64,000 bases of DNA from Nguyenibacter vanlangensis (GTDB lineage: Bacteria > Pseudomonadota > Alphaproteobacteria > Acetobacterales > Acetobacteraceae). Shown here piece after piece: positions 1 to 7,836 of this stretch. How positions within the stretch are numbered: position 1 is the first letter of the stretch; every line of letters starts with the position of its first letter. Location: the NCBI RefSeq assembly GCF_038719015.1, contig NZ_CP152276.1, positions 2,337,501-2,401,500 of the forward strand, given 5' to 3'. The notes under the pieces are model-generated. The model was not told the origin of the DNA and ran no database searches. It was given only the letters and a program-made list of their open reading frames with translations. Both the position numbers and the translations under genes were made by a program.

Positions 1-293
1 CGGACGCCCTGGCAGGCCGCGGCACCTATCTGCAGCAGCTCGCCGCCCAGGACGCGCTGATCGCCTCCAATGGACGGCAATACACGCTGGCGCTCGACCG
101 GTTCGAAGCCGGCTACGATACCTATCTGGCCACCCTGACCGCCCAGCGCACGCTCTATGCCGCGCAACTGGGCGGCATTACGACCCGGCTGCAGGACCTG
201 TCGAACACCGTGACCCTGTACAAAGCCCTCGGCGGCGGCTGGCCCGGCACCGTGCCGGCCCGGCCCTTCAAGCTGGGTGATCACATCCTCTGA
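1..293 (+). CDS. Outer-membrane efflux channel, NodT/TolC family, 3' end
   Basis: The frame is open from the left edge to TGA at 291-293, so only the last 96 or so residues are present. They carry the C-terminal signature of RND-type outer-membrane factors (NodT/OprM): a helix with ALDRFEAGYDTYLATL followed by AQRTLYAAQ, then VTLYKALGGGWPG just before the end. Such proteins form the trimeric outer-membrane duct of tripartite efflux pumps. The rest of the gene and its presumed RND operon lie left of the window. The downstream region holds hairpins and faces a convergent gene. Recognition is firm at family level; the substrate is unknown. Confidence 0.85.
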   Translation, partial: DALAGRGTYLQQLAAQDALIASNGRQYTLALDRFEAGYDTYLATLTAQRTLYAAQLGGITTRLQDLSNTVTLYKALGGGWPGTVPARPFKLGDHIL

Positions 294-301
294 TCATATT
301 T

Positions 302-381
302 GTTCTTTTTTGAAAAAAAGAACCAAAAAACTTCTGAACGTTCGGGGACTATTTGCCGGGCACGCAAAAAATCCCCGAACG
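302..381. terminator. Paired inverted repeats between convergent genes
   Basis: Two perfect inverted repeats lie between the convergent genes ending at 293 and 451. The first, 302-323, is GTTCTTTTTT/AAAAAAGAAC with almost no loop, followed by an A-run. The second pairs CGTTCGGGGA (339-348) with TCCCCGAACG (372-381) across a 23-nt loop. More T/A-rich sequence follows up to about 420. The position suits a bidirectional terminator; the AT-rich hairpin may also belong to a dispersed intergenic repeat, which needs a genome search. Confidence 0.5.
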
Positions 382-450
382 AATAAAAGTCTTTTTGCTT
401 CTTTTTCGGAAGACAAAAGAAGAAGAGGCCCCGCCTCCTCCTGGACGGGC

Positions 451-1725
451 TCAGATCCGGATCAGGAAGGTCGCCCCCGCATCCTCCTCCTGCGGCGCCA
501 ACACCAGGCTGCCGCCGTGGTCCTGCACGATCTGCCGCGCCAGGCTCAGCCCGATCCCGGTGCCGCCCTCGCGCAGCGAGAAGAACGGCCGGAAGATCAG
601 TGCCGCCTCCGCCGGGGCCACGCCCGCGCCGCTGTCGCGGATGCCGATCGTCACCTGCTCGGCATCGGCCCGCGCCCACAGCGCCACCCAGGCCGGGCGG
701 CGCGGACCGGCCAGCGCCGCCTGCGCGCCGTTGGTCGTCAGCGCGATCAGCGCCTGCACCAGCAGGTCGCCGTCCAGCCGGGCGACGATGTCGGGCATGG
801 GCGGATGCAGGCGCAGCGCGACGCCCTGCCCCTCCCACATGCTGTGGAACAGCCGTCCGACATCGTGCAGCATCGCCCCGACCGACAGGGCGCGCGGGGC
901 CACGGGCGGCAGGCGCGCCAGATGCCGGTATCCCTGCACGAACCGGTCCAGCCCCTGGATGCGGCGCAGGATGGTCGCCACCGCCAGCGCGGCCTCGGGC
1001 ATCGCCGCCGCGTCCCCGCCGGCCAGCATGTCCTGCGCGCTTTCGGCCAGCGAGGACACCGGGGTCAGCGAATTCATGATCTCGTGGCTCAGCACCTGCA
1101 GGACCTCGCGCAGGGCGTTGGCCTCGCCCGCATTCAGCTCGGCCTCGATATCCGTCAGCGCCACCAGCCGGGCCAGGGGGCCGTGCAGGCTGGCCTGCGC
1201 TACCGACAGGGCATAATGGCGCGCCCCGCCCGGACGGTCCAGCCGCACCACGGCCCGGCCCTGCGCCTCGGCTCGCGCCAAGGAGGATGCCAGGGAAGAT
1301 GCGAGGGAGGCCGCCAGCGCCGCGGGCGGGTCCGGCACCCGGTCATCGGTACCGAACAGCCGCCGCGCCGCGCGGTTGGCGGCGCGCAGCACGCCGTCAT
1401 GCGTCACGCCCAGCAGCGGCACCGGCGCATGGTCCAGCATGGCGCGCAGCATCGCGGTCTGGTCCGGGCGCGGCGGCGGGGCGCGCAACCGGGCCGCCCG
1501 GTTCCGCACCCGCTGTTCCAGCCGCGCCAGCCGCCCCAGCACCAGCGCCCCCAGCAGCAGCGCACAGGCCGACATGACCAGGGCGGCGGCATAGAACCGG
1601 TGCAGCACGCACAGCACCACCAGCCCCCCGCACGACGCGACCCCGGCCAGGCAGCAAGCGGCCGGGACCAGCCCCGGCGCGACATGTTCGACATCCCGCG
1701 CGCCGCCGGCCGCCATGTCGGCCAT
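451..1725 (-). CDS. Membrane sensor histidine kinase (PAS-HisKA-HATPase)
   Basis: A 424-residue kinase. Two hydrophobic helices (about 18-41 and 44-66) anchor it and leave almost no periplasmic loop, so it probably senses a membrane or cytoplasmic cue. A PAS-like segment (about 90-190) is followed by the H-box VLSHEIMNSLTP with phospho-acceptor His214. The C-terminal ATPase has an N-box (TTNGAQAA), DSGAGV and GGTGIGLSLAR. The H-box is of the NtrY/VraS-like type. It starts 6 nt after the stop of the regulator gene, so both are cotranscribed. It lies divergent from an adaptor/ABC/TolC efflux operon, which the pair probably controls (inference from context). The codons for LASSLASSLA at about 140-150 form a small internal repeat. 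Confidence 0.88.
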   Translation of the reverse strand: MADMAAGGARDVEHVAPGLVPAACCLAGVASCGGLVVLCVLHRFYAAALVMSACALLLGALVLGRLARLEQRVRNRAARLRAPPPRPDQTAMLRAMLDHAPVPLLGVTHDGVLRAANRAARRLFGTDDRVPDPPAALAASLASSLASSLARAEAQGRAVVRLDRPGGARHYALSVAQASLHGPLARLVALTDIEAELNAGEANALREVLQVLSHEIMNSLTPVSSLAESAQDMLAGGDAAAMPEAALAVATILRRIQGLDRFVQGYRHLARLPPVAPRALSVGAMLHDVGRLFHSMWEGQGVALRLHPPMPDIVARLDGDLLVQALIALTTNGAQAALAGPRRPAWVALWARADAEQVTIGIRDSGAGVAPAEAALIFRPFFSLREGGTGIGLSLARQIVQDHGGSLVLAPQEEDAGATFLIRI

Positions 1726-1731
1726 CGCGCC

Positions 1732-3156
1732 CTACAGCCCGTGCCGCGCCATGCGCCGGTACAGCGCCGGACGGGTCAGGCCCAGTTCGCGCGCGGCGTG
1801 GCTGACATTGAAGCCGTGGCGGCGCAGCGCGGCCTCGATCATCGTCTTTTCGGACTGCGCCAATGTCAGGTCCTGGACAGCCGAGTCCTGGGCGGCCGGG
1901 TCCTGCTCCGCCGCGTCCCCGGCACCTGGCATCGGTTCCGCCAGATCCTCCGGCCCCAGCACCGGCGCCCGCGCCAGCACGGTGGCCCGCTCCATCGCCT
2001 GCCGCAGCCCGCGCACATTGTCGGGCCACGGACGCGCGGCCAGCGCCGCCTCGGCCTCGGGCGACAGGCTGCGCTCGGCCACATTGTGCCGCCGCCCGAA
2101 CAGGCGCAGGAAGTGCCGCGCCAGCACGCCGATTTCCGCGCCCCGCGCCGCGAGCGGCGGCAGGACCAGGGTCACGACCGACAGGCGATGCAGCAGGTCC
2201 GGCAGTACCGCCTCGCGCAGCGCGGCGCCGCCCACGCGCGCCGTGGCCAGCAGCCGCGCCCCGCACCCGGCCTGCAGGCACGCCAGCAGGCGCTGCTGCC
2301 AGGCCGCCGGCCAGGCGCCGATCTCCTCGGCCAGCAGCGTATCGCCCGCCCCCACGGCCGCCAGCCGGATCGACAGCGCCTCCTCGCCCTCGCCCAGCAT
2401 CGGGTCCAGCACCACCAGCCGTCCCGCCCGCTGCGCCGACAGGCGATGGATCCGCCGGGCCAGCGCCGTCTTGCCCGCCCCGGCCGGCCCGGTCAGCAGC
2501 ACGCTCGCCTGGGTCGGGGCCACCCGGTCGGCGCGCTCCAGCACGTCGCGCGTCGCCGCACAGCCGGCGATCATCATCCCGTCATCCGGCCCGGCCGCCT
2601 GCGACGGCGCGCCGTCCCCGCCGCCCGCGCCGGAACCGTCCGGCCGAACCGGCAGCCGCGCGGCCAGGCGCCGGCGATGCGTGGCCAGCGCATCCTCGAT
2701 GGTCGCGACCAGCCGGTCGTTCTTCCATGGCTTCATCACGAAATCCGCCGCCCCGGCCCGCATCGCCGCCACCGCGATCGCCACCCCGCTATGCCCCGTC
2801 ACCACCACCACCGGCAGGCCCGGATCATGCGCCAGCACCGCGCGCAGGCAGGCCAGCCCCTCCTCGCCATTGGTGGCGCCACGCCGGTAATTCAGGTCCA
2901 GCAGCACGGCGGACACCGGCGACGCGGCCAGGGCGCTCAGCGCCTGCTCGGGATTCTCCGCCGCGACCATGTCGAACCCCCGGCGCCGCAGCAGCAGCGA
3001 CGTCGCCTGGCGGATATCGGCATCGTCATCGACGAACAGGATGCACGGCGCCGCCGAAGACCCGCCCGAAGGCGAAACCGGGGGGTGCGGCACAACGGGG
3101 CTTGACGCGGCGTCGGACATGTTCGGATCCGGACAGTGCTGTTCGCTGGCGGACAC
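1732..3156 (-). CDS. NtrC-like response regulator lacking the GAFTGA loop
   Basis: 474 residues from a GTG start at 3156; an ATG at 3120 (MSDAASSP) is an alternative. The receiver domain (about 38-155) has the acidic cluster DDD at 43-45, phospho-acceptor Asp87 and Lys142. An AAA+ domain follows, with Walker A GPAGAGKT (223-230) and a Walker-B-like LLAEEIG where activators of sigma-54 usually have LFLDEIG. The stretch between them is only about 40 residues, and the GAFTGA motif that contacts sigma-54 is absent. A Fis-type HTH ends the protein (NVSHAARELGLTRPALYRRM). It probably binds DNA upstream of the efflux genes but is unlikely to activate sigma-54 RNA polymerase in the classical way. Confidence 0.87.
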   Translation of the reverse strand: MSASEQHCPDPNMSDAASSPVVPHPPVSPSGGSSAAPCILFVDDDADIRQATSLLLRRRGFDMVAAENPEQALSALAASPVSAVLLDLNYRRGATNGEEGLACLRAVLAHDPGLPVVVVTGHSGVAIAVAAMRAGAADFVMKPWKNDRLVATIEDALATHRRRLAARLPVRPDGSGAGGGDGAPSQAAGPDDGMMIAGCAATRDVLERADRVAPTQASVLLTGPAGAGKTALARRIHRLSAQRAGRLVVLDPMLGEGEEALSIRLAAVGAGDTLLAEEIGAWPAAWQQRLLACLQAGCGARLLATARVGGAALREAVLPDLLHRLSVVTLVLPPLAARGAEIGVLARHFLRLFGRRHNVAERSLSPEAEAALAARPWPDNVRGLRQAMERATVLARAPVLGPEDLAEPMPGAGDAAEQDPAAQDSAVQDLTLAQSEKTMIEAALRRHGFNVSHAARELGLTRPALYRRMARHGL

Positions 3157-3252
3157 CAGCCTCGGACATATGCGATAATATCGTTATTATTCAATGATGT
3201 AAAAAATGATTCCACAAGAGTTACACTGTTCGGCAGGCAAAGGAAGTCGAAT
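3157..3252. promoter_or_regulatory. Divergent promoter region with palindrome
   Basis: This is the AT-rich 96-bp gap between the leftward regulator gene and the rightward efflux operon. A perfect inverted repeat ATAATA-TCGT-TATTAT lies at 3175-3190, a candidate operator for the adjacent two-component regulator. The adaptor gene has a clear Shine-Dalgarno AAGGAAG about 6 nt before its ATG. No promoter hexamers were convincing by eye. Confidence 0.5.
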
Positions 3253-4623
3253 ATGCCGGACAGTGTCGCCCCATCATCCGCCAGCCCCTCCGGGGCATCC
3301 ACGCGTCCCGCACGAGCCGCCGCGGCCGCCGAGCCCGCGTCGTCGCCCGGGCGCGCGCCGGGCGCGGGCATGGACCGCCGCGTCGCGCCCTCGCGCATGC
3401 GCCGGCTGCGCCCCTATCTGCGCTATGGCGCCGGCGTACTGGTGCTGGCCGCCGGGCTGGCCGCCTGGCGCCTGGTCCCCGCATCGGGCAGCCTGGCCGT
3501 GGCGCAGGACGATCTTGCGATCGATACCGTGCACGTCCAGCCCTTTCTGGATTACCTGCCGGTGCGCGCGACGGTGGCCCCGCTGCACGTCACCTTCCTG
3601 GGCGCGGTCCAGGGCGGGCAGGTCGCCTCGGTCGCGGTGCCCGACGGGATTCTGGTCCATCCGGGCGACGTGCTGGCCCGCCTGACCAATCCGCAGCTCG
3701 AACTGGATGTCAGCACGCGCGAGGCCGCGATCGCCGGCCAGTTGGGCGACCTCAGCGCCCAGCGCCTGGCCCTGCAGCAATCGCAGACCGGCGAGGACGG
3801 CACGATCGCCGAAGCCAGCTACAATCTGCTGAAAGCCGGGCACGAGCTGGCGATCCGCCGGCAGCTTCTGGCCCAGGGGTTCGAATCCGACGCCAACGTC
3901 AAGACCTTCGCGGACGAGGACGCCTATTATGCCGGGCGCCTGGCCCTGCTGCGCGCCGCCCGGCAGAAGGACCGCGCCGTCGCCCAGGCCCAGGCCAGGG
4001 AACTCGACGGCACGGCGGAACGGCTGCGCCACACGCTGGCGGCGGTCGAGGACAGCCTGTCCTCGCTGACCCTGCGCGCGCCCGTCGCCGGCCGCCTGAC
4101 CAACTTCACCCTCCAGCCCGGCCAGACGCTGAAGGCCGGCGACCCGATCGGCCAGATCGACAGCGAGGGCGCATGGCGGCTGGATGCCGACATCGACGAA
4201 TTCTACCTCGCCCGCGTCGCGGTGGGCGAGCACGGCATCGCGCAGATCGACGGCCATGACGTGCCCTTTACGGTGGCGCGCGTCCATCCGCAGATCACCA
4301 CCGGCCAGTTCCGCGCCGAACTGACCTTCGACACGACGCCCCCCGCCGTCCTGCGCCGGGGCGAAAGCGTGGAATGCCGCCTGACCCTGGGCCGCACCCG
4401 TCAGGCGCTGATCGCCCCCAACGGCGCCTGGCTGGACGGCAGCGGCGGCAATTCGGTCTTCGTCGTCTCGGCGGACGGGCATCATGCGACGCGCCGCGCG
4501 ATCAGCGTCGGCGGCCGCAACCCCGAACAGGTGGAAATCACCGCGGGCCTGCGCGACGGCGAGCGGATCGTGACGTCCGCCTACACGAATTTTCACGATT
4601 TCAACCAGCTTCTCATCCGATAG
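3253..4623 (+). CDS. Periplasmic adaptor (HlyD/MacA-type membrane fusion protein)
   Basis: 456 residues starting at the ATG with AAGGAAG upstream; the frame is open further upstream but that part is not credible. A Pro/Ala-rich cytoplasmic tail of about 55 residues precedes one transmembrane helix (YGAGVLVLAAGLAAWRLV). After it come the split biotinyl-lipoyl domain (VASVAVPDGILVHPGDVLARL and LRAPVAGRLTNFTLQPGQTL) around a long alpha-hairpin (AAIAGQLGDLSAQRLALQQ to AERLRHTLAAVEDSL), and beta-barrel and membrane-proximal domains. It should link the ABC permeases to the TolC-like channel encoded downstream. The ATPase gene follows after 9 nt. Confidence 0.88.
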   Translation: MPDSVAPSSASPSGASTRPARAAAAAEPASSPGRAPGAGMDRRVAPSRMRRLRPYLRYGAGVLVLAAGLAAWRLVPASGSLAVAQDDLAIDTVHVQPFLDYLPVRATVAPLHVTFLGAVQGGQVASVAVPDGILVHPGDVLARLTNPQLELDVSTREAAIAGQLGDLSAQRLALQQSQTGEDGTIAEASYNLLKAGHELAIRRQLLAQGFESDANVKTFADEDAYYAGRLALLRAARQKDRAVAQAQARELDGTAERLRHTLAAVEDSLSSLTLRAPVAGRLTNFTLQPGQTLKAGDPIGQIDSEGAWRLDADIDEFYLARVAVGEHGIAQIDGHDVPFTVARVHPQITTGQFRAELTFDTTPPAVLRRGESVECRLTLGRTRQALIAPNGAWLDGSGGNSVFVVSADGHHATRRAISVGGRNPEQVEITAGLRDGERIVTSAYTNFHDFNQLLIR

Positions 4624-4632
4624 GACCGCGCC

Positions 4633-5316
4633 ATGCTGATCCAGCTTGCCGACATCAACCGCCTGTACCGGTCGGACGAGGTCGAGACCACCGCCCTGCA
4701 TGACGTGCATCTGACGATCGAGCGCGGCGAATTCGTCGCCATCATGGGGCCCAGCGGCTGCGGCAAATCGACCCTGCTGAACATCCTGGGCACGATCGAC
4801 CGGCCCAGCAGCGGCAGCTATCGTTTCGGCGATCACGAGCTCAGCACCATGGCCGAGGCCGAGCTGGCGCAGTTCCGCCGCAGCCATCTGGGCTATATCT
4901 TCCAGAGCTTCAACCTGATCGACGAACTGACGATCGAGGAAAATGTCGAACTGGCGCTGATCTATCGCAAGATGCCGCGCGCCGAGCGCCGCGCGCGCGT
5001 CGCCGCCGCGATGGACCGGGTCAGCATCGGCCACCGCGCGCGCCATTATCCCAGCCAGCTTTCGGGCGGCCAGCAGCAGCGCGCGGCGATCGCGCGCGCC
5101 ATCGTGGGCGAGCCCGACCTGATCCTGGCCGACGAACCCACCGGCAATCTCGATACCGAGAACGGCATGCAGGTGATGGATATCCTGCAGACCCTCAATC
5201 GCGAGGGCGCGACCATCGTGATGGTCACCCACTCGCCCAGCCATGCCGACATGGCCCGGCGCCGCGTGGACATGCTGGACGGCCAGATCGTGATCTCGGT
5301 CCGCAACGCCATCTGA
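4633..5316 (+). CDS. ABC transporter ATPase, MacB/LolD type
   Basis: 227 residues, the full length of a stand-alone LolD/MacB-class ATPase. Visible motifs are Walker A GPSGCGKST (39-47), the signature LSGGQQQR, Walker B LILADEPTG with the D-loop NLDTE, and the H-loop VTHSPSHA. An AGGA sequence lies 7 nt before the ATG. It energises the two FtsX-type permeases encoded next, probably in a mechanotransmission mode as in MacB (family knowledge). It is part of the rightward efflux operon. Confidence 0.93.
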   Translation: MLIQLADINRLYRSDEVETTALHDVHLTIERGEFVAIMGPSGCGKSTLLNILGTIDRPSSGSYRFGDHELSTMAEAELAQFRRSHLGYIFQSFNLIDELTIEENVELALIYRKMPRAERRARVAAAMDRVSIGHRARHYPSQLSGGQQQRAAIARAIVGEPDLILADEPTGNLDTENGMQVMDILQTLNREGATIVMVTHSPSHADMARRRVDMLDGQIVISVRNAI

Positions 5317-5349
5317 TTTTCCATCCGCCCCCGGGAACGGAGCCGCCTG

Positions 5350-7800
5350 ATGCTGCTGCATGGAATGCTGACCTTCTGCCGGATGCTGTCGCGCCACCGG
5401 CTCTACGCCGTCCTGAATATCGGCGGTCTGGGGCTGGGAATCGCGGTGTTCCTGCTGCTGTCGCTGGTGGTGCGCTACGAATACGGCTATGACCGGTTCT
5501 GGCCAGATCAGGCCGACATCTACCGGCTGGACCAGCTCTGGGCGCATTCGGTCGGGGTGCCCGGCGATCGCACGGATTTTTCGACCTATCGCGCCCGCGA
5601 CGCGCTGCGCGCCGAATTTCCGCAGATCCGCGCCAGCAGCCGCCTGATCCCCCAGCAGGTCACCCTGATCGCGCCGCCATCCGATCTGCGGAACGGCGGC
5701 GCGCGCACCATGGGATCGGAGCAGATCCAGTTCGTCGATCCGGAATTGCCGGATGTCCTGGCGCTGCCGGTCATCGACGGGCAGCGCGCCGAGGCCCTGG
5801 CCGCGCCGGACCGGATCGTGCTGTCGGCACGCCTGGCGCGCAAATATTTCGGCACGATCCACGCCGTGGGCCGCACGATGCGGATGGTGGTCGACGGATC
5901 GGCGCAAACCTATGTGGTGTCGGCCGTCTTTCGCGACCTGCCCCTCGCCTCGACCTACCGGATCGACGCGGCGGCGCCGATACCCGAACGTATCCGCGGC
6001 CAGCGCTCCCTGAATCTCTGGGCAGCCGGCACCGGCGTGACCCTGCTGCGCTTTTCCGATCGCATGGGCATGCAAGCCGTCGCGGCGCGTCTGGGCGATT
6101 TCATCGCCCGGCACAGCAACGATGCGCCGACCTTGCAATATACCAGGGGTTTTGCGCTGACGCCCCTGGCGGACATGCATTTCCGCGATGCGACGGCCGG
6201 CGCCGATCGCGACAGCGTGCTGGCGCTGGGCATCGTCGGAGTCCTCGCGCTGCTGGCCGCGACCATCAATTACGTCAACCTGGCGACCGCGCGCGCCATG
6301 CTGCGCGCGCGTGAGGTCGCGATGCGCAAGACGCTGGGCGCGTCGCGCGCCCTGCTGACGATCCAGTTCCTGGGCGAGGCCGTCGCCATGGTCGCGCTGG
6401 CCGCCCTGCTGGGCCTGGCGCTGACCGAACTGGCCCTGCCGCCGCTGAACATGCTGTGCGGCTGGCAGGTCGCGATATCCTATGGCTGGCTGCTGCCGCG
6501 CCTGGCACTGCTTGTCGTCGTGGCGGGCGTCGGCGCCGGTCTCTATCCCGCCCTGGTCCTGGCCGCCTATGCGCCGGCCCGCATCCTGGCAGCCGCGCGC
6601 ATGCCGTCCATGGGGCGGATGGGGACGCGGATCCGCGCAATCCTGGTCGGGGCGCAATTCGTCTTCGCCATCGGCTTCGCCATCTGCGCGCTGGTCATCG
6701 ACCTGCAGGTGGCGCATCTGCGCGATGCCGATCGGGGCTTTCGCCGCGATGGGCTGATCATCGTCAGCAGCATGGCCGACGATGCGCTCCGCCCGCGCCA
6801 ACAGACACTGCTGGACAGCTTCGCCAAATTGCCGGGCGTACTCTCCGTCACCCAATCCGATCGCGCGCCCGGCAACGACCTCCTGTCGATGCAGTCCGTC
6901 TGGCGGCCGGGTGCCGCGAACCGGCAGCAGGAACTGGTCCAACAGCACGTCGGCCGGGATTATTTCCGTACCTATGCAACGCCGCTGCTCGCCGGCCGCC
7001 TGTTCGACGACGCGCACGGCACCGACATCGCCCCGGAAGACCGCGACGACCCGCGCGCCAGCAACATCGTCATCAACCGCAGCGCCGCCGCCGCCCTGGG
7101 CTTCGCCTCGCCGGACGCCGCGATCGGCCGGCCCGTCACGGCGCAGATCGGGACCGGGACCGCGCCGCGCACGATCATAGGCGTCGTCGCGGATGCCCGC
7201 TTCGGGTCCGGCACCAGGCCGGTGGAACCGCAATTTTATTATTATCAGCCCGGCATCATCGGCGGGTCCAACGCCGCCATCCGCTTCGCCGGCCCCACCG
7301 AACGCGCGATGCTGGCGGCCCTGGCGCGTGGCTGGCGCCAGCTTGTGCCCGATATCCAGTTCGATGCCGCGTCGGCCGACGACCGTCTGGCACGTTTCTA
7401 TCAGCCGGACCAGCGGCGCGGGCAGCTCTTCACCGCCGGCGCCGTCGTCGCCATCGCCATATCCTGCCTGGGCCTGTACGGACTTTCCGCCTTCAACGCC
7501 ACGCGACGGCTGGGCGAGATCGGCATCCGCAAGACGCTGGGCGCCGGCACCGCCGACGTGCTGCGCCTGCTGCTGGTCCAGTTCATCCGGCCGGTCGCAG
7601 TTTCGGCGCTGGTCGCGTGGCCCGTCGCCTGGTTGGCCATGCGGACCTGGCTGGCCGGCTTCGACCAGCGCATCGCGCTCTCCCCGCTCTATTTCCTCGC
7701 CGTCACGCTGGGCGCCGTGGCGCTCGCGGCCGCGACCGTGCTGGGCCAGACCATCCGCGTCGCCCGCGCCGAACCCGCCCGCGCCCTGCGCCATGACTGA
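5350..7800 (+). CDS. ABC permease with two FtsX domains (first paralog)
   Basis: 816 residues. An N-terminal membrane helix (YAVLNIGGLGLGIAVFLLLSLV) is followed by a MacB-type periplasmic domain and a first FtsX bundle marked by ATINYVNLATARA and EVAMRKTLGASRALLTIQF. A second periplasmic domain and a second FtsX bundle follow (CLGLYGLSAFNATRRLGEIGIRKTLGAG, in two parts). Two FtsX units in one chain make it twice the size of MacB's membrane part. It is clearly homologous to the next gene along its whole length, so the pair arose by tandem duplication. It probably forms a heterodimer with that paralog, powered by the single upstream ATPase (inference). Confidence 0.88.
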   Translation: MLLHGMLTFCRMLSRHRLYAVLNIGGLGLGIAVFLLLSLVVRYEYGYDRFWPDQADIYRLDQLWAHSVGVPGDRTDFSTYRARDALRAEFPQIRASSRLIPQQVTLIAPPSDLRNGGARTMGSEQIQFVDPELPDVLALPVIDGQRAEALAAPDRIVLSARLARKYFGTIHAVGRTMRMVVDGSAQTYVVSAVFRDLPLASTYRIDAAAPIPERIRGQRSLNLWAAGTGVTLLRFSDRMGMQAVAARLGDFIARHSNDAPTLQYTRGFALTPLADMHFRDATAGADRDSVLALGIVGVLALLAATINYVNLATARAMLRAREVAMRKTLGASRALLTIQFLGEAVAMVALAALLGLALTELALPPLNMLCGWQVAISYGWLLPRLALLVVVAGVGAGLYPALVLAAYAPARILAAARMPSMGRMGTRIRAILVGAQFVFAIGFAICALVIDLQVAHLRDADRGFRRDGLIIVSSMADDALRPRQQTLLDSFAKLPGVLSVTQSDRAPGNDLLSMQSVWRPGAANRQQELVQQHVGRDYFRTYATPLLAGRLFDDAHGTDIAPEDRDDPRASNIVINRSAAAALGFASPDAAIGRPVTAQIGTGTAPRTIIGVVADARFGSGTRPVEPQFYYYQPGIIGGSNAAIRFAGPTERAMLAALARGWRQLVPDIQFDAASADDRLARFYQPDQRRGQLFTAGAVVAIAISCLGLYGLSAFNATRRLGEIGIRKTLGAGTADVLRLLLVQFIRPVAVSALVAWPVAWLAMRTWLAGFDQRIALSPLYFLAVTLGAVALAAATVLGQTIRVARAEPARALRHD

Positions 7801-7836
7801 TCCCCGTCTCCACCCGTTCCGCGAAGGTCCCCGATC

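Noticed and set aside
277..3105. Plus-strand open frame of about 940 codons
   Set aside because: It is antisense to the kinase and regulator genes, which have all family motifs.
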